The position numbers and the translations under genes are program-made. A DNA stretch of 64,000 nt. Source: Cucumis sativus (lineage: Eukaryota; Streptophyta; Magnoliopsida; Cucurbitales; Cucurbitaceae). The first letter of the stretch is position 1. The number at the start of each line of letters is the position of its first letter. The stretch covers positions 22,950,607 to 23,014,606 of the forward strand of contig NC_026656.2 in assembly GCF_000004075.3 (NCBI RefSeq). The letters are read 5' to 3'. This document shows, in pieces, positions 40,914 through 53,366 of this stretch. The notes under the pieces were generated by a model. That model was not told where the DNA came from, did not search any database, and saw only the letters and a program-made list of their open reading frames with translations.

Positions 40914-42791
40914 ATGCCAAATTTGCCTCCTAAAATCCCAAACTTGACCACTCCACACCACTTCCCTCAACACAACAATCACTTCCTTTCCTTCTCTTCC
41001 TCTAAACAGAGTTTCCACCGCCGCTCTGTCAGCGACTCGATAGCCTTCCTCGACTCACCCACAATGATGAGTCAAAGCTTCTTAGGTTCGCCTGCATCGA
41101 TATCCAACAGTAATAACGCATTTGATGGGTTCGATGAGGAGCAATTTAGATCGATGTTGAGTGATGAAATTCACTCTAATAATGAAGATGATGAACCCAC
41201 TTCATCAGATCACAACAGCAATGAGAAGTCAGAAGGGACAACAAATGATGATCCAAAGCATTCGGTTAGAAATGAGCCTAAAGAAGAGGTTGAAAGTCGC
41301 CAATGGGAAGACAATGTGGTTCCAACAAACATCTCCAATGATCGAGTCACTGATCCCAAAAGAGTCAAGAGGTAAGTCTTTCATAAAAAATTAATTTAAA
41401 ACTTCTAAAATTAAATGTGAAATAAGTTCACTTTTTTTTTTCTTGATAGCATCTTTTTTTTTTTTTAATAATTTACAAATTTGGCAAAAAAAAATGTAGA
41501 ATATTGGCAAATAGACAATCTGCACGAAGATCAAGGGTCAAGAAATTACAATACATATCAGAATTGGAAAGAAGTGTGACTACATTACAGGTCTTGGATT
41601 ATTATAATTTAATTTTGAGAATTAATCTCTCTTCCTCTTGTAATTAATTAATTTGATGAAATGTTTATTATTCTTTTAACTTATATATTGTTTAATAATG
41701 TAACAATGAAAAGGCCGAAGTTTCAATGTTATCACCAAGAGTTGCATTTCTAGACCAACAGCGACTACTTCTAAATGTGGACAATAGTGCTTTGAAGCAA
41801 AGAATCGCCACTCTCTCCCAAGATAAGATTTTCAAAGATGGTAACCAAACTAAAATAAACTCTTTTTTTTTCTTATTATTCTTTTCAGATTCATTTTTAT
41901 ATACTGCAAAAGGATTAAAATCATTTTATTATACAGTTTTAAAACCATTTCATTATATGTATTGATTGCTAACATAAACGAAACTGAACTGACATATACA
42001 AACAAAATGTGTTAGATTCAAATCTTTCCGCCTTCAATTATATTACAATATATTTTAAAAAAGGATGATGTTATTATTTAAAATTCATTTTCAAATATGG
42101 TTTTGGTGTAAGATTATATTTAATGTTCATTGAAAATGTTTAGTAATATATTTATAATGTGTGAACACCCAGTTTTGAATATCAATTCTCAAGCTTTATT
42201 GGCGATTAAATTACTCGACGTATTTTGTATCATGAATGTTGTTTTGTATATTTTATTTTTATTTTAACAACTGTGAAACTATTTTATTTATTATAACGTT
42301 TTCTGCTGTAATTCGGCAAAAGAAATAAAATAAAAATAATGAAACAAATCGCGAATGATTCAAGTCTTATTTTCAGTTTTGTTTTGTTTTTTTTGTTTTT
42401 GAAAGGTAAGTCTATTTCTTTTGTATTTTTCTAAACATAATTTAAATACAAAATTAAAGTTGTAATAACAACTTTTTTTTTTTTTTTTTTTTTAAAGTTT
42501 GGAGTACATAAACTTAAAATTTTAAAAAATACAAAACCAAGAACGAAATGATTATGAAAGGGATTAAATGAGACAATACTAAAATTTAAACAGTGAATAT
42601 TAATAATGATACTAATGTGTTGAACAAATTATATTGCAGCTCATGAAGAAGCATTGAAGAGAGAAATAGAGAGATTAGGGCAATTGTATCATCGACAACA
42701 AAAGAGTAAGAGAATGGAATGTAACGAATCATCTCCAACAGAACCACCCACATCTTCTGGAGATCAAAAACATAAGCTTCTGTATGTTTGA
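40914..42791 (+). CDS. group E bZIP transcription factor (bZIP34/bZIP61-like)
   Basis: Four exons, 40914-41371, 41500-41590, 41714-41840 and 42640-42791, give 275 residues. The N-terminus MPNLPPKIPN and the RRSVSDSIAFLD motif match the bZIP34/61 clade, which in Arabidopsis includes a regulator of pollen wall and lipid metabolism. The basic region is NRQSARRSR (N157-x7-R165), encoded across the exon 1/2 border, followed by a zipper with leucines at 175, 182, 189 and 196. Proline 191 sits inside the zipper. In the Arabidopsis relatives this proline is reported to block homodimers and favour heterodimers with other bZIP groups. The middle is acidic and serine-rich. The C-terminus KHKLLYV is short. 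Confidence 0.92.
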
Positions 42792-44944
42792 GTTTTAGGG
42801 ACAAAAAATAATCTTTTTCTACTTTTTTTACCCATCTTTTTTCTTTTTTTCTTCTTATTGATTGTATGTTGAGTCAAAACTCAACATGCTAAACGTTCAG
42901 TTGAACTAACTATTTTGGTGTAATAAATATTTGTTCAAAGGATATTGAATGAATTTGACTTAGAATAATGTATATATTATGATTATCAGCTTCGTTTGAT
43001 TAAGAGAAGAAATAAACCAATGGAAAAATGTACCCAAAAAATAAAATCAAATAACTATTGCACAAAGCCATGGTTTATCCTATATATTCTTATTTGGATT
43101 GGAATAACTTTGGAAAAATGTATCCTTTCATAGGTAATAAAATGAGGTAAAAAAATAAATAGCTCTAACATTTGTACTTTATTCAAAAATAATATTTAAA
43201 AAATTCATACATTTTATTAATTTAATACTCTTAAACTTTGAAAAGCAAAATTCCAAAATACACTTAACATTAGTTTTTAACCAAAATGTAACCATTAGCT
43301 TCTTGTTTTAAAATGATCCTAAACTTTTAAGGATCTATAAATCCTTACACTTCTTAAAAAACTAGAATGAAGAAAATATTGTTATTGTTATATATATGGA
43401 GAATGAGATGGAATTGATTTGTATTGTAAACCATATCTTTAATCTAAAAGGCAGAAATTTTGTAGGGATTGTGGGCGACTTTTTTGCTTGAACACTTTCA
43501 TCATTCATGTAACAATCTAATTTGAGATGATGTAAAAGAAGTAACCAATTGAAATTGAGCAAACGCAACTGAGGAGATTGAACAGAAACCAAATGATACC
43601 CATGAAAGAGAATGGATTTCAACCCCGAATTCCCACCAAGCTTTACAGAGTTAAATGGATGGAAAACGCTGTTGAAAGGTTTATGGGTTTGAACTCGCAA
43701 ATCTAAACTCCTTACACTATGGGTGATCTGGTTTGAGGCAAATGGACAGTGGATAGCCTTTTCATAAAACTCAATTTATTGCATGAACTATTGATGGGTG
43801 TCAAAGTCTCGTGGGGTTGAGGCCACAACCACAACCGCCGCAAAATCAGGTCAGAGGGGTTTGTGTACAAGTTCTTTTCCTAACAGGTCGTGCATGGAAG
43901 AGTGAACAATTTAGATTGCATGCTAAGGCATTCTTCATTCATTCTTTCTTACTTAGGCATTAGTGATGCTACCTTGGTAGTGATGTTTGAGAGAATGTTG
44001 ACCTTTGTTGAGGATTTCAACATTCGATTTCATATTGTTTTATTATAGCATGGACTACTCTCCTTGTCAATTTATTTTACAATGAAACGTCATGTTATCT
44101 AATATGATATCAAAGTTCATAAAACCCAAATGAGTGTTCAATATATATATATATATAAAAGAATTGAAATATGATCTAAAGAAGGTGAACCCAAAAAAAA
44201 GGTGTCATTTTGATAGGGCATGTTGAAGACCTACATTGAAAAAATTAAGGGACCTCACAATGTTTATAAGAAATATCATAGATTACTCTCATTGACAACT
44301 AGTTTGTTGGAGAAGTTGAGAGTTTCACGTTGGAAAAACCAAGGAGACTCATACTCCATATAAGATAGATAGGTTACTTTTCTCATTATCAATTGGTTAT
44401 GGAATCACATACTATCAAATTTAACATAGTTTTGTGATAGAACAATATATACATGTTATCTAGTAACCTTATGCTTTAGAGTTGTTTCCCTTTTGTAAGG
44501 AGAGTGGCACTATTCTCTAGGTCATTTCTTTTTCTTTTTTTCTTTTTTGGATATTTGGCTCGAGAAGAATGCTACATTTGTTAGATGTGTGCATAGAATG
44601 CCAACATCTTGTCAATCTTAAATGCATGGTAACTCTCAAAAAGCCTTCTCAACAGTTCGTAAATTCTTCAATCCTTACTTAGCTCGGAGTTTTTGATTCC
44701 ATGCTAAGATTATTCACAAACCCTTACTTAGCTCAAAGTTTTTGATTTCATAATATTATGAGATTTATTAAAATAAAACAATAAATTCATGTAAACTAAT
44801 TCTCAAATAAATCATAATGTTTGTTTAACTAATACTCCAATATCTTCTCGTGGAAGAATATTATATTATGTAACAAAATTATGAAAAATACTACAAGTGT
44901 TCTAATCATGAAACCAATATTATTGAAGAATATTTAGCCATTAA
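42792..44944. other. spacer downstream of the bZIP gene
   Basis: Starts with the bZIP 3' untranslated region, then AT-rich spacer. At 44230-44460 two related phrases (GTTGAAGACC... and GTTGGAGAAG...) form a diverged duplication. I see no gene. Confidence 0.5.
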
Positions 44945-46278
44945 GGCTCGTTTGATAACGTTCCTGTTTTTTGTTTCTCATTATTTTAAGAAACAAACAT
45001 GCTTGATGATCATTCTTGTTTCTCATTCTTAAAATTTAAGGAATGTTTCTAAACATTCGACAAAAGTTGAGAAACTATGAAAAGTGATTTCTTTCCGTTC
45101 TGCTTCCATTTTATTTGATTCTATTTCTTTTGTATTTTAAAATCTCTGGTTGGTTCATTATCGGAGAGACATGCCTAAAATCACCTATGACCAAAAGGTA
45201 TTTGGGTTCCATTCTTAACTTTTAATGATTTTTTTATTTCTTTCTTTTTTATATATTTATTAACTTGTTTTTATTTTTTCTTCATTTATTAATTTTTCAT
45301 TTTTACAGGTCTAATATTTCTTAATTTATTTCTTTTCCTTTCTTTATTAATGTTTCGTGTGTACGTGTGTTTTTAATATTCGGTTAATTTATATATATAG
45401 GACAAAATTAAAAATATTTATGGCTCGTATAACAAAAAAAATAAATGAATAAATGAAAACCCATAAAGCCCAAAAAACTTAAGTTTTATTTTTTATAAAT
45501 TTTATATTTACACTTAGAGAATTTCCTCATCTCCTCTTCCATAATTTATTCTTTGTATGGCATCTCTCATTTTCAGCATATTTTTTTTTCGAATTGATAG
45601 GGATAATATTTTTTTTCGTATTATTTTTTTTTATTATCAAGTATTGTGTGTCCTTCTTCTTTTTTTTTTTCCTACATGATTGTGTACCAATATCTAGACA
45701 ATCGGTTGTTTATCTCAGATAGACAAAAATAGACCACTATCACTAATAGAGTCATTTAAATTTTGTAACATCCAAGATTAGGAGGGAGACATAAATGATT
45801 TTGTATCACATCTGAATGAGAGTGATTCTAAGGACATGAAAGTAATGTTAATAAAGACTTAAAAAGATTTAAAAGTTAATACCTTTCCTTTTCGGTGCCT
45901 CGATCATAGGAGCTCCAAAATTAAATGTGCCTAGCTTGAAGTTTTTTTTATGTTATATTACAGTGACTAATTTCGCATTACAACTTAGGTGTATTTGTAA
46001 TGTCAATGTTTTATAACTCTTTTTTATATTTTAATTAATTTCATATATTTTTATTTTACATAATTAAATTATATTTAAACAATAAAAATAAGAAAAATGT
46101 TTGGGAAAATAACACAACAAATGAAAAAAAAAAATATTAGTAAACAAATTTCTGTTTTTTTTTTCAAAAAATTAAACGAAAAACAAGAATGGTTATCAAA
46201 TATAGTTTTATTTCTTATTTTAAAATATAAGATTAAAGAAGGAACAAGAAACCGAAAATGAAAACGTTACGAAATGAG
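44945..46278. mobile_element. candidate 1.3-kb element with diverged inverted ends
   Basis: The left end (GGCTCGTTTGATAACG, then repeated TTCTTGTTTCTC words) is mirrored by the right end (CAAGAATGGTTATCAAA ... GAAACCG ... AACGTTACGAAATGAG). This suggests terminal inverted repeats of roughly 150-200 bases. The interior is AT-rich with no transposase frame, and no clear target duplication is seen. Limits are approximate. Confidence 0.4.
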
Positions 46279-47133
46279 TTTATCTTATCTTTACAAATAA
46301 GTGGATTTGACGTGTAAGGTTACCTTTTTACGCCCAAAACTTTTGAAAATACAATTATAAAAGGTCCTTCAAATAATTATTTTATTTCTCTAGTTAGTTA
46401 TATGGCATTTTAAAATAGAAAATTCATTTAAAAAAAATTATCACGTCTCTTTTTATAAAAATACATTGGAAATATTATACAGTAATCATAAGAACAATTG
46501 GTCATGAACAATGTCTTTGTCGTTTTTTCTTCTTTTTTTTCTTTACAACTTTGAATTGAGAAAAATCTATTTTTAGGTTAGCGTGATTATAAGATCAAGA
46601 TTTGACTGTTTTTTCCCACCATCCAAACATTCCCAACTTGTCCAAACATTCTTGAACTCGATGATTTTACAAGGATCGATATTGAGTTTTATGTTTTAAA
46701 ACTCATTATTTGTAGATGATAAACATGATTTATTTTGCAATAAATATGTTATTGAGGTATTGTTCGATAAAGTTGTTGGAATAGGTGACTTGTTTGATAT
46801 TATCCAAAATCCAATAAATTAAGATCTCGTGACTATAATTTGTATACTTGACCTTTATGTACTGACATAAAAGTGGATCGAGTTTAAGGTAATAGCCTAA
46901 ACGGTCTATAGTATAGTACTTGATACAAACAATATCATCATAAATTGTTCATGTGTAGACATGTGAGTGGGAACGTCCTATGCAAAAAGATCGTATAAAA
47001 TTGGAACTATAAAATAGTCACTTTTACTTTATAACACTATTTATGGTTAAATTGACTATTTCGAATTCAATGACCTAAGTACTTTATCTTAATTCGGAGT
47101 TGACTATGAAATTTTGTTTATTCGGGATTATAT

Positions 47134-47373
47134 TTATATTTGCATGGGTGAGAACAACTCAACAATGCGAAGCTCAATAGGCCTCCCATTTTCAAGGGTA
47201 TGATTAGGTAGATAGCTCAAGACATTAGGAACAGGATGGAATTCTCTCCCACCAGCTTCTACGGGTAGTAGAAATGTAGTTCTCTTAAGTGTTGACTGCG
47301 AATCTTGAGCAAGATACTCATTAATTCTCTCCCACATTGGACGGAGAGGAACTTGATTTAGTGTTTGGACCAT
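47134..47373 (-). other. unexplained 79-residue open frame
   Basis: Encodes 79 residues with balanced composition (WERINEYLAQDS, LPVEAGGREFHPVPNV), unlike the low-complexity frames around it, so it may be a fragment of a real gene caught in the spacer. I do not recognise the family. An AG acceptor-like site lies just upstream, but no partner exon was found. It could be a relic exon or a captured gene fragment. Confidence 0.3.
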
Positions 47374-47920
47374 AAACCAACTGTTTCATTAGAGAATTAG
47401 TGGAAACTTAAGAAAGAGTAAGTAATTTTGAGGACAAAACGATAATTTTTACCTCGTCTAATTATGAACATGTAAAGTATTGACTTATTGATCATGGTTA
47501 TATCAAGTAGGCAAAAATATATATCTACAGTAAGAATAAAAGATTTTTAATTATAGATTGATTTTAATTCATTAAACCATATAATCTAATTAATAAATAT
47601 TATATTAGTTATGAAATTTGATAATTAGAAACCGTCAACCTATCTTTATCCTTACTATATCATTATTCTTATCCAACTTAAAAAATTAACAATATTATCG
47701 CTACGAATTAATGTTTTCAATAAACGCTTCTACCCATTTTCAAATTTTAAATTTATAATATTGTCCTATATATGGTAAATTTATAACTTCTATTTACCAA
47801 ATTCTAAACATGCTCTCAATTTAAAAATTTGTCACCTTCACGTATTTCTTTCATTTTCTTATTATCAAATTATTTATTATAAACACTCAATATTAATATA
47901 TAACAAATTTACTATTGTAA

Positions 47921-48032
47921 ATTACTATTAAATAGATTATTTTATAAACACATATTTTAGTAAAATTACTATTAAATAGATTATTTTATAAACACATATT
48001 TTAGTAAAATTACTATTAAATAGATTAATTAT
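47921..48032 (+). repeat. 44-bp tandem repeat, third copy interrupted by a MITE
   Basis: Copies begin at 47921, 47965 and 48009 with exact 44-base spacing. The third copy is split by the MITE at 48033-48203 and continues after it at about 48212. Confidence 0.9.
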
Positions 48033-48203
48033 AGGGACATTTTTAAAAATAGTAAAATAAATTAAAATATTTCCAAGTTATAGCAAAATTTTGAATTCTC
48101 CCTGATAGTCTTCCATCAGTATACCATATTCATGACTATCAGTAATAGAATTTGCTATAGGTTATAAATATTTTGTAAAGTCTACTATTTTTTAAAATTC
48201 TCC
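48033..48203 (+). mobile_element. 171-bp hAT-like MITE, copy 3
   Basis: Exactly as long as copy 1. It is flanked by the perfect 8-bp duplication TTAATTAT (48025-48032 and 48204-48211). The ends are imperfectly inverted and the centre carries CTGATAGTC and GACTATCAG. It sits inside the third unit of a 44-bp tandem repeat, whose first two units approximate the empty site. Confidence 0.9.
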
Positions 48204-48311
48204 TTAATTATTTTATAAACACGTATGTTAGTGTGTTTTAGTTACATTATTTCAAATAGTAGTGAATAATTTTTTTAAAATAAAAAATAAATAATTTCTA
48301 TATAAAAAGTT

Positions 48312-48482
48312 GTTTGTAATTAACATGAGAATAAATACACTCAACCAAAATATGTTAACTTCAAAAATATGAGTTTGTAAGTCGTTTGTAATTAATGAAA
48401 AATAAATTACACTCAACTAAAATATGTTAACTTCAAAAATATGAGTTCGTAAGTGATTTGTAATTAATGAAAAATAAATTAT
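48312..48482 (+). repeat. 72-bp tandem repeat, about 2.4 copies
   Basis: Units start at about 48312, 48384 and 48455 and share TTTGTAATTAA, ATATGTTAACTTC and AAAATATGAG. The second and third are closer to each other than to the first. Confidence 0.85.
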
Positions 48483-48793
48483 CTTTAACATTTTATAAGA
48501 AATAAATACACATAATTATTATAATAAAAAGGTGGCTTTTAAAATTTAATAACAAAAACCATGAATAGTTCAATTTTAGTATAAATTATAGAACCATTAT
48601 TTGAGTGTAATTTGGTATAGAAAGTTTTTATTGTTTTCAAGTTTATCTATTCATTCTTTAGAGAAAATTGATTTATAAAGTAACGCTAATATGTACATTT
48701 TTGTTGCCTTCTATTGTTTGGTTAGTTTATTAGTGAAATTAGATTATTTAATATATTCTTTTTTATTTATTAATAAATATTAAGTATTATTTA

Positions 48794-49363
48794 GGGGAAT
48801 TGACAAAAATAGGCCAAAAATGGGATAGACAAAGACTTTTAGGATTGATTGTAAAAAAGTTGACATTTAGGACAAATTGGAGGTGAAATGACGAAAATAC
48901 CCTCATTTCAGATTAACCATTTCAATTTAAGAACCTGCGAGATGTCTGCGAGATGTTTACGAGATGTCTACCAGATGTTTGCGAGATAAAATAATAATAA
49001 TAATAAATTGTTTTAATTGTTTTATTTTTTTTTAAATCCGAATATGAATTGTGTTGTATGTATATATATTTGCATCTTAAATGTATAAATCAAATATTAT
49101 TTTTTATTGTTTCAAGTTGATTTATGGTTGATTTAAGGTTGTTTTAGAGATGTTTCCAAGGATGTTGGCAATTTATTATTATTATTATTTTATCTCGCAA
49201 ACATCTCGCAGACATCTCGTAGGTTCTTAAATTGAAATGTTTAATATGAAATAAGGGTATTTTCGTCATTTTACCTTCAATTTGTCCTAAATGTCAACTT
49301 TTTTACAATCAATCCTAAAAGTCTTTATCTACTCCATTTTTTGCCTATTTTTGTCAATTCCCC
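48794..49363. mobile_element. 570-bp Mutator-like MITE with about 200-bp inverted ends
   Basis: Left arm 48794 to about 49008, right arm about 49170 to 49363, near-perfect inverted copies starting GGGGAATTGAC. The flanks carry a perfect 9-bp duplication TATTATTTA (48785-48793 and 49364-49372), the hallmark of Mutator-like transposition together with long inverted ends. The arms contain an 11-bp minisatellite (CGAGATGTCTG type): about four and a half units on the left, two and a half on the right. The 160-base loop is AT-rich and non-coding, so mobility would have depended on a transposase elsewhere. Confidence 0.92.
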
Positions 49364-49372
49364 TATTATTTA

Positions 49373-51355
49373 CTAATAGGTAAGTAAGTGTTGGTTCACT
49401 CAAATTTGCACATAAACTTGACTTAAATTCAGTGTTTAATATTTTGATGGTTCTATTTTTGCTTGAGTCTGTTTTAGGTTAAAAGGTCATTAATTCCTTT
49501 GAGAATAAAAATACAAGGTGGAGAGAAAGTTAACAGACACAATTTAGAAGTTGATCGGGCATGAAATGCAAGTAGAAGTATGAATAAAATGACTGCAATG
49601 AAGTGAAAAAAATGAGGAACTTTCTAATATTGGGGTATGTTGCTCACTGCTCATCTTTGAATTATGTCTTTTTATTAGCTATAACTATTTTTATGGTTAA
49701 ATTTAATGATTTTTCATTTTCATAGTACTGACTCTTATTTTTTAATAATCTAACTTATGGTCAACTTGAGCCTAATATTATATTCATTCATTTATTACTC
49801 TTTTAAGTTGCTTTTAAATTATATACTCCTAATTTCATAATAACAAAAAAAATGGTTGAATTTGGAAGGTCTTTTTTCAAAAGATATATAAAAATTAATT
49901 GTTTATATTATTTTGATATATCTTCATTAATCTTTTCAAATTCTTCCGATAGTCACATGCCTTGTTAATGGATTTATAAAAAAGAAAAATGATCTTTGTT
50001 AAAATTACAAGTTATGTTTATAATTATTTGTACCCTCCTGCCAATACATTTGATACAAAATCTCAAAACATATTAGAAATATGGTGATATATGTTTTGAA
50101 ACTTTTTTTTTGAAATAATTAGAGTTTTCCAAATATTAGAACTCTTTCAAATATGTATTAAATGTTTTGTTTTTTTATCTATAACAATCATTTTTTTCTA
50201 GCACAAACATAAATCAATAATATATCAAATATGTAAGATGATCTTGAAGTAAGATTTTCAATACCCACGTCCCACATATTGTGAAAAAAAATAAACGAAT
50301 TTTCAACTTTTTTGAAGGAATGAAAAAATTGTGGTTGAAGATACAATAAATTTTGTTGTAAATATATTTAATAATTTAAAACATTTGTTTTTATACTAAA
50401 TATATTTATTTGAAATACTTGGAATCTTTGATAATTTTGTTGTGTTTATATTGAAATAATAAAACGAATTTTCTTTCTAAGAGCCAAAAGTTTGATTCTC
50501 TTCAAAATTGTTATACTAAGAAAGTTATAATAACATTATCACACGTGCAACGTACGTCAATATTTTTTAGTATAATAAAGAGTTGCATGCAAACATAAAA
50601 TCTTAGGATATATAATTTTATTTTATTTTAAGAATATTTAAAGTTAAATAGACGTTGAGATAACATTAATTCTAATAAGATTATAATTATATCTTATTTT
50701 AGTTTAATGAAACTAAGTATGACAAATAAAATTTGAAGTTATAAGGGAACTCATTGGTAAAGGTCTGTCTAAAGTTGTGAGTACTTTAAGTTGACAGTTT
50801 ACGGAACACCTTCAATATAGGAACTAACTCAAAACTTGCGTTGAATTAATCTTATTCCTATTAGCATAAGATGTCACGGTAAATTAATGGTTTAACGGTA
50901 AATTTAATGATTTAACGGTAAATTAAATGGTTTAATACACCTCTAGAAACTTTAGAGTAAAATTTTATATAAAACTTATAATAAGAATAGGTTTATTTAG
51001 ATTCACTATATTTAGTCGGAGTTTAGATCTGTACAACAAATCCTAAATTATTAGAACATTCAGTGGGGTAATATGATATAGATTGAAGGATAAAAGCCCT
51101 TACGCGTGAAAATTCTACAAAATTAAACATTTTCTCATTACTAATTTGAGAATTAGAAATATCAGTACATTGAAAAATATTTACAGAAACATACTTACTG
51201 TAAAATAATTATTGGCTAAGCATTCTTGACATAAAAATTATAAAATTACACAGAAATTGAAACTTACTTTTGTTGTTGACTTTGAATCTACAAAACGTCA
51301 ATTGAAAAGTCACCACCACTTGGAACATTTTCTATTCTCTTAGTAAGAGGGTTTG
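49373..51355. other. AT-rich spacer
   Basis: No gene seen. Contains the three-unit repeat at 50877-50935; otherwise AT-rich sequence with short homopolymers. Confidence 0.5.
50877..50935 (+). repeat. 19-20-bp tandem repeat, three copies
   Basis: Three adjacent units of CGGTAAATTAATGGTTTAA type (50877-50895, 50896-50915, 50916-50935). Confidence 0.9.
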
Positions 51356-52698
51356 TGTAAGACTCGTACCTAAGAAAGACTGAAATATTAGCTAAGTGTT
51401 TTAAAGAGGGCATTTTGAACAATTTATGCGATAAGAAGTTGGCAATAAATTAAGTATGTGTTGAGGAAAGGTTATGCGATAGAACTTTTCAGGGTTTAAG
51501 TGCTACTATGCGATTAAGGTTCTACGTGAGATGAAAGATTTTGCGAGCAGAAGTAAGGAACTTCCTAGAAATTTCCGATGTGTTTTTAATGGGTCACGTG
51601 TAGAGTTTAAGCTAAGCATGATTAAGTTAAACCTTAAGCTTACACATGCACCACTAAGAGTTGTAGCAGCTGGTGAGCTGACAAGAGACTAAGATATTTT
51701 GAAACTAGTATAAATAGGGGTCTTTAGCAAGAATTTTTTAGAATGGTTATCTTGAAATTCTGAAGAGAAAAGTAAATTGTTGAAGTCCGGTCAAAATAGC
51801 TAAGTGAGAAGAAGAAGAAGGGAAACAACTAAAGTTTAAGTAAACCAAGTATTGTGAGTGTTTTTCTTGAAAGTGATTTCATGTTAAAAGCTTTCTTATA
51901 AAGTTCTATTGATTTTAAATGATGATTTCAATATGAATATTTTTAGAAAGATTCCTATCAAAAGCATATATTATGTTTTTAATGCATATTTATGTGAATT
52001 AAATGATTACAAAATGATGTTCAAACCATTAGTTTCTTTCTTTCAATAAGATGACTATAATGTGTACATAATGAGTAAAGGCAACCATGTAGAAAATGAC
52101 TGCATGGTGGAGTGAAGCTGGTCAATGTAGAGAAAAAGACAACATTGTTTAGCGACCTGAGCAACGAGGAACGAATCAAGATATTCCCAGATGTTGATGA
52201 AAAAACATCACAGTAGTCTAAACGCGAGATGACGAGTCTTGACATTGGAAATGATTTACGCTCTTGACGAAAATATTGTGTGAGACTAATGGTATTATTA
52301 TGTTTATATGAATGTTGATGAAACTACGCAAATTGATATATATTTATGTCACTTTATATATTTTATGAAAGGTATTAATTTGTAGAAAGATTTTCTTAAA
52401 ACCTCACTAAGTCTTGTAACTTACATTTTAAAGTTTTCATTTTCAGGCTTCAGGCTTAACTGCTAGGTGAGATTTGCTGTAGACGTTTTATTATTAAGTT
52501 TAAGTGTTGTACTTATGTATTTTGTTTTAAGTGTGGTAGAATGTCTTGTTAAAAGTTAATAAAAGTGTTGGTTTGTGTTATTTTTCTTTGTTAAGTTGTT
52601 TTATCGGCTAAAGTATGGTTGTAGTTTAAAAAGAAGTGAGTAGGCGATTAAGCAAAGCTTAAGGACCTCAAGCGGGGTGTTTTGGTGTTAAACACGTC
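51356..52698 (+). repeat. candidate solo LTR
   Basis: About 1.34 kb opening TGTAAGACTCGTACC and closing near GGGGTGTTTTGGTGTTAAACA. Inside lie a TATA box with context (AGTATAAATAGGGG near 51707-51720) and, 840 bases later, an AATAAAAG polyadenylation-like signal near 52559. This is the order U3, R, U5 would have. The sequence is less AT-rich than its flanks. No retroelement coding sequence adjoins it and no target duplication is evident, so the call is tentative. A non-coding transcription unit is an alternative. Confidence 0.4.
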
Positions 52699-53366
52699 AT
52701 GATACTCAAAGTCATACTGCATTTCACATAGCTAGTAATGTGGCGTGCAAGGTGGGTTTGACCGTTTAGCTTGTGGGAACCAATTGAATTTTGGAAATAA
52801 AGTGAGAGTTATTTTCTTTTTCTTTTAGAGAGTAAGTAGAAAATTTGAAAGTTCGTTAGTCCTAAAATTGTGTTACCAACCTTCCGTCTTCTTCAGGATG
52901 AAGAAGAGGAAGAGAGAGATCGGGATATGTAGAATCGTAAATAACTCCCACTTAAAGGAGTTGTTAATTTAATTTAATTTAATTTATTAAATTAATATTA
53001 GTATAATTTACATAAATGTAACAAAACCTAAAAATATTTACAACCAACAAAAAATAGAAGTCATGAAGCCACCATTGTATTTTCATAAATTTTAGATTTG
53101 CCCTTGAATACTATGGGACAATTTGTCACTTCTTTTTCTTTTTTGCTATTTATTCATCTTCTTTTGTGATTTCTTCACTTCCTCTTCTAAATTTTCTCTT
53201 TTATTTTTAAACAATTTATTCTTCTGTTTAAATCTCCTATTTCATCTTCATCATTTTTTGGCTTTATGTTTTAAAGCTATTTTACGATTGTTTCAATATT
53301 CTTCTCCATCTTCCTCACATTTGAGAATATCAAGGTCATTTAAATATAGTTTTAAATTGTCAACAC
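52699..53366. other. spacer
   Basis: AT-rich with TTTAATTTAATTTAA runs near 52970-52990 and T-rich sequence that creates a spurious hydrophobic frame at 53123-53374. I see no gene. Confidence 0.5.

Noticed and set aside
44230-44460. Possible LTR-like duplication
   Set aside because: The two phrases are too diverged and lack defined ends to call an element.
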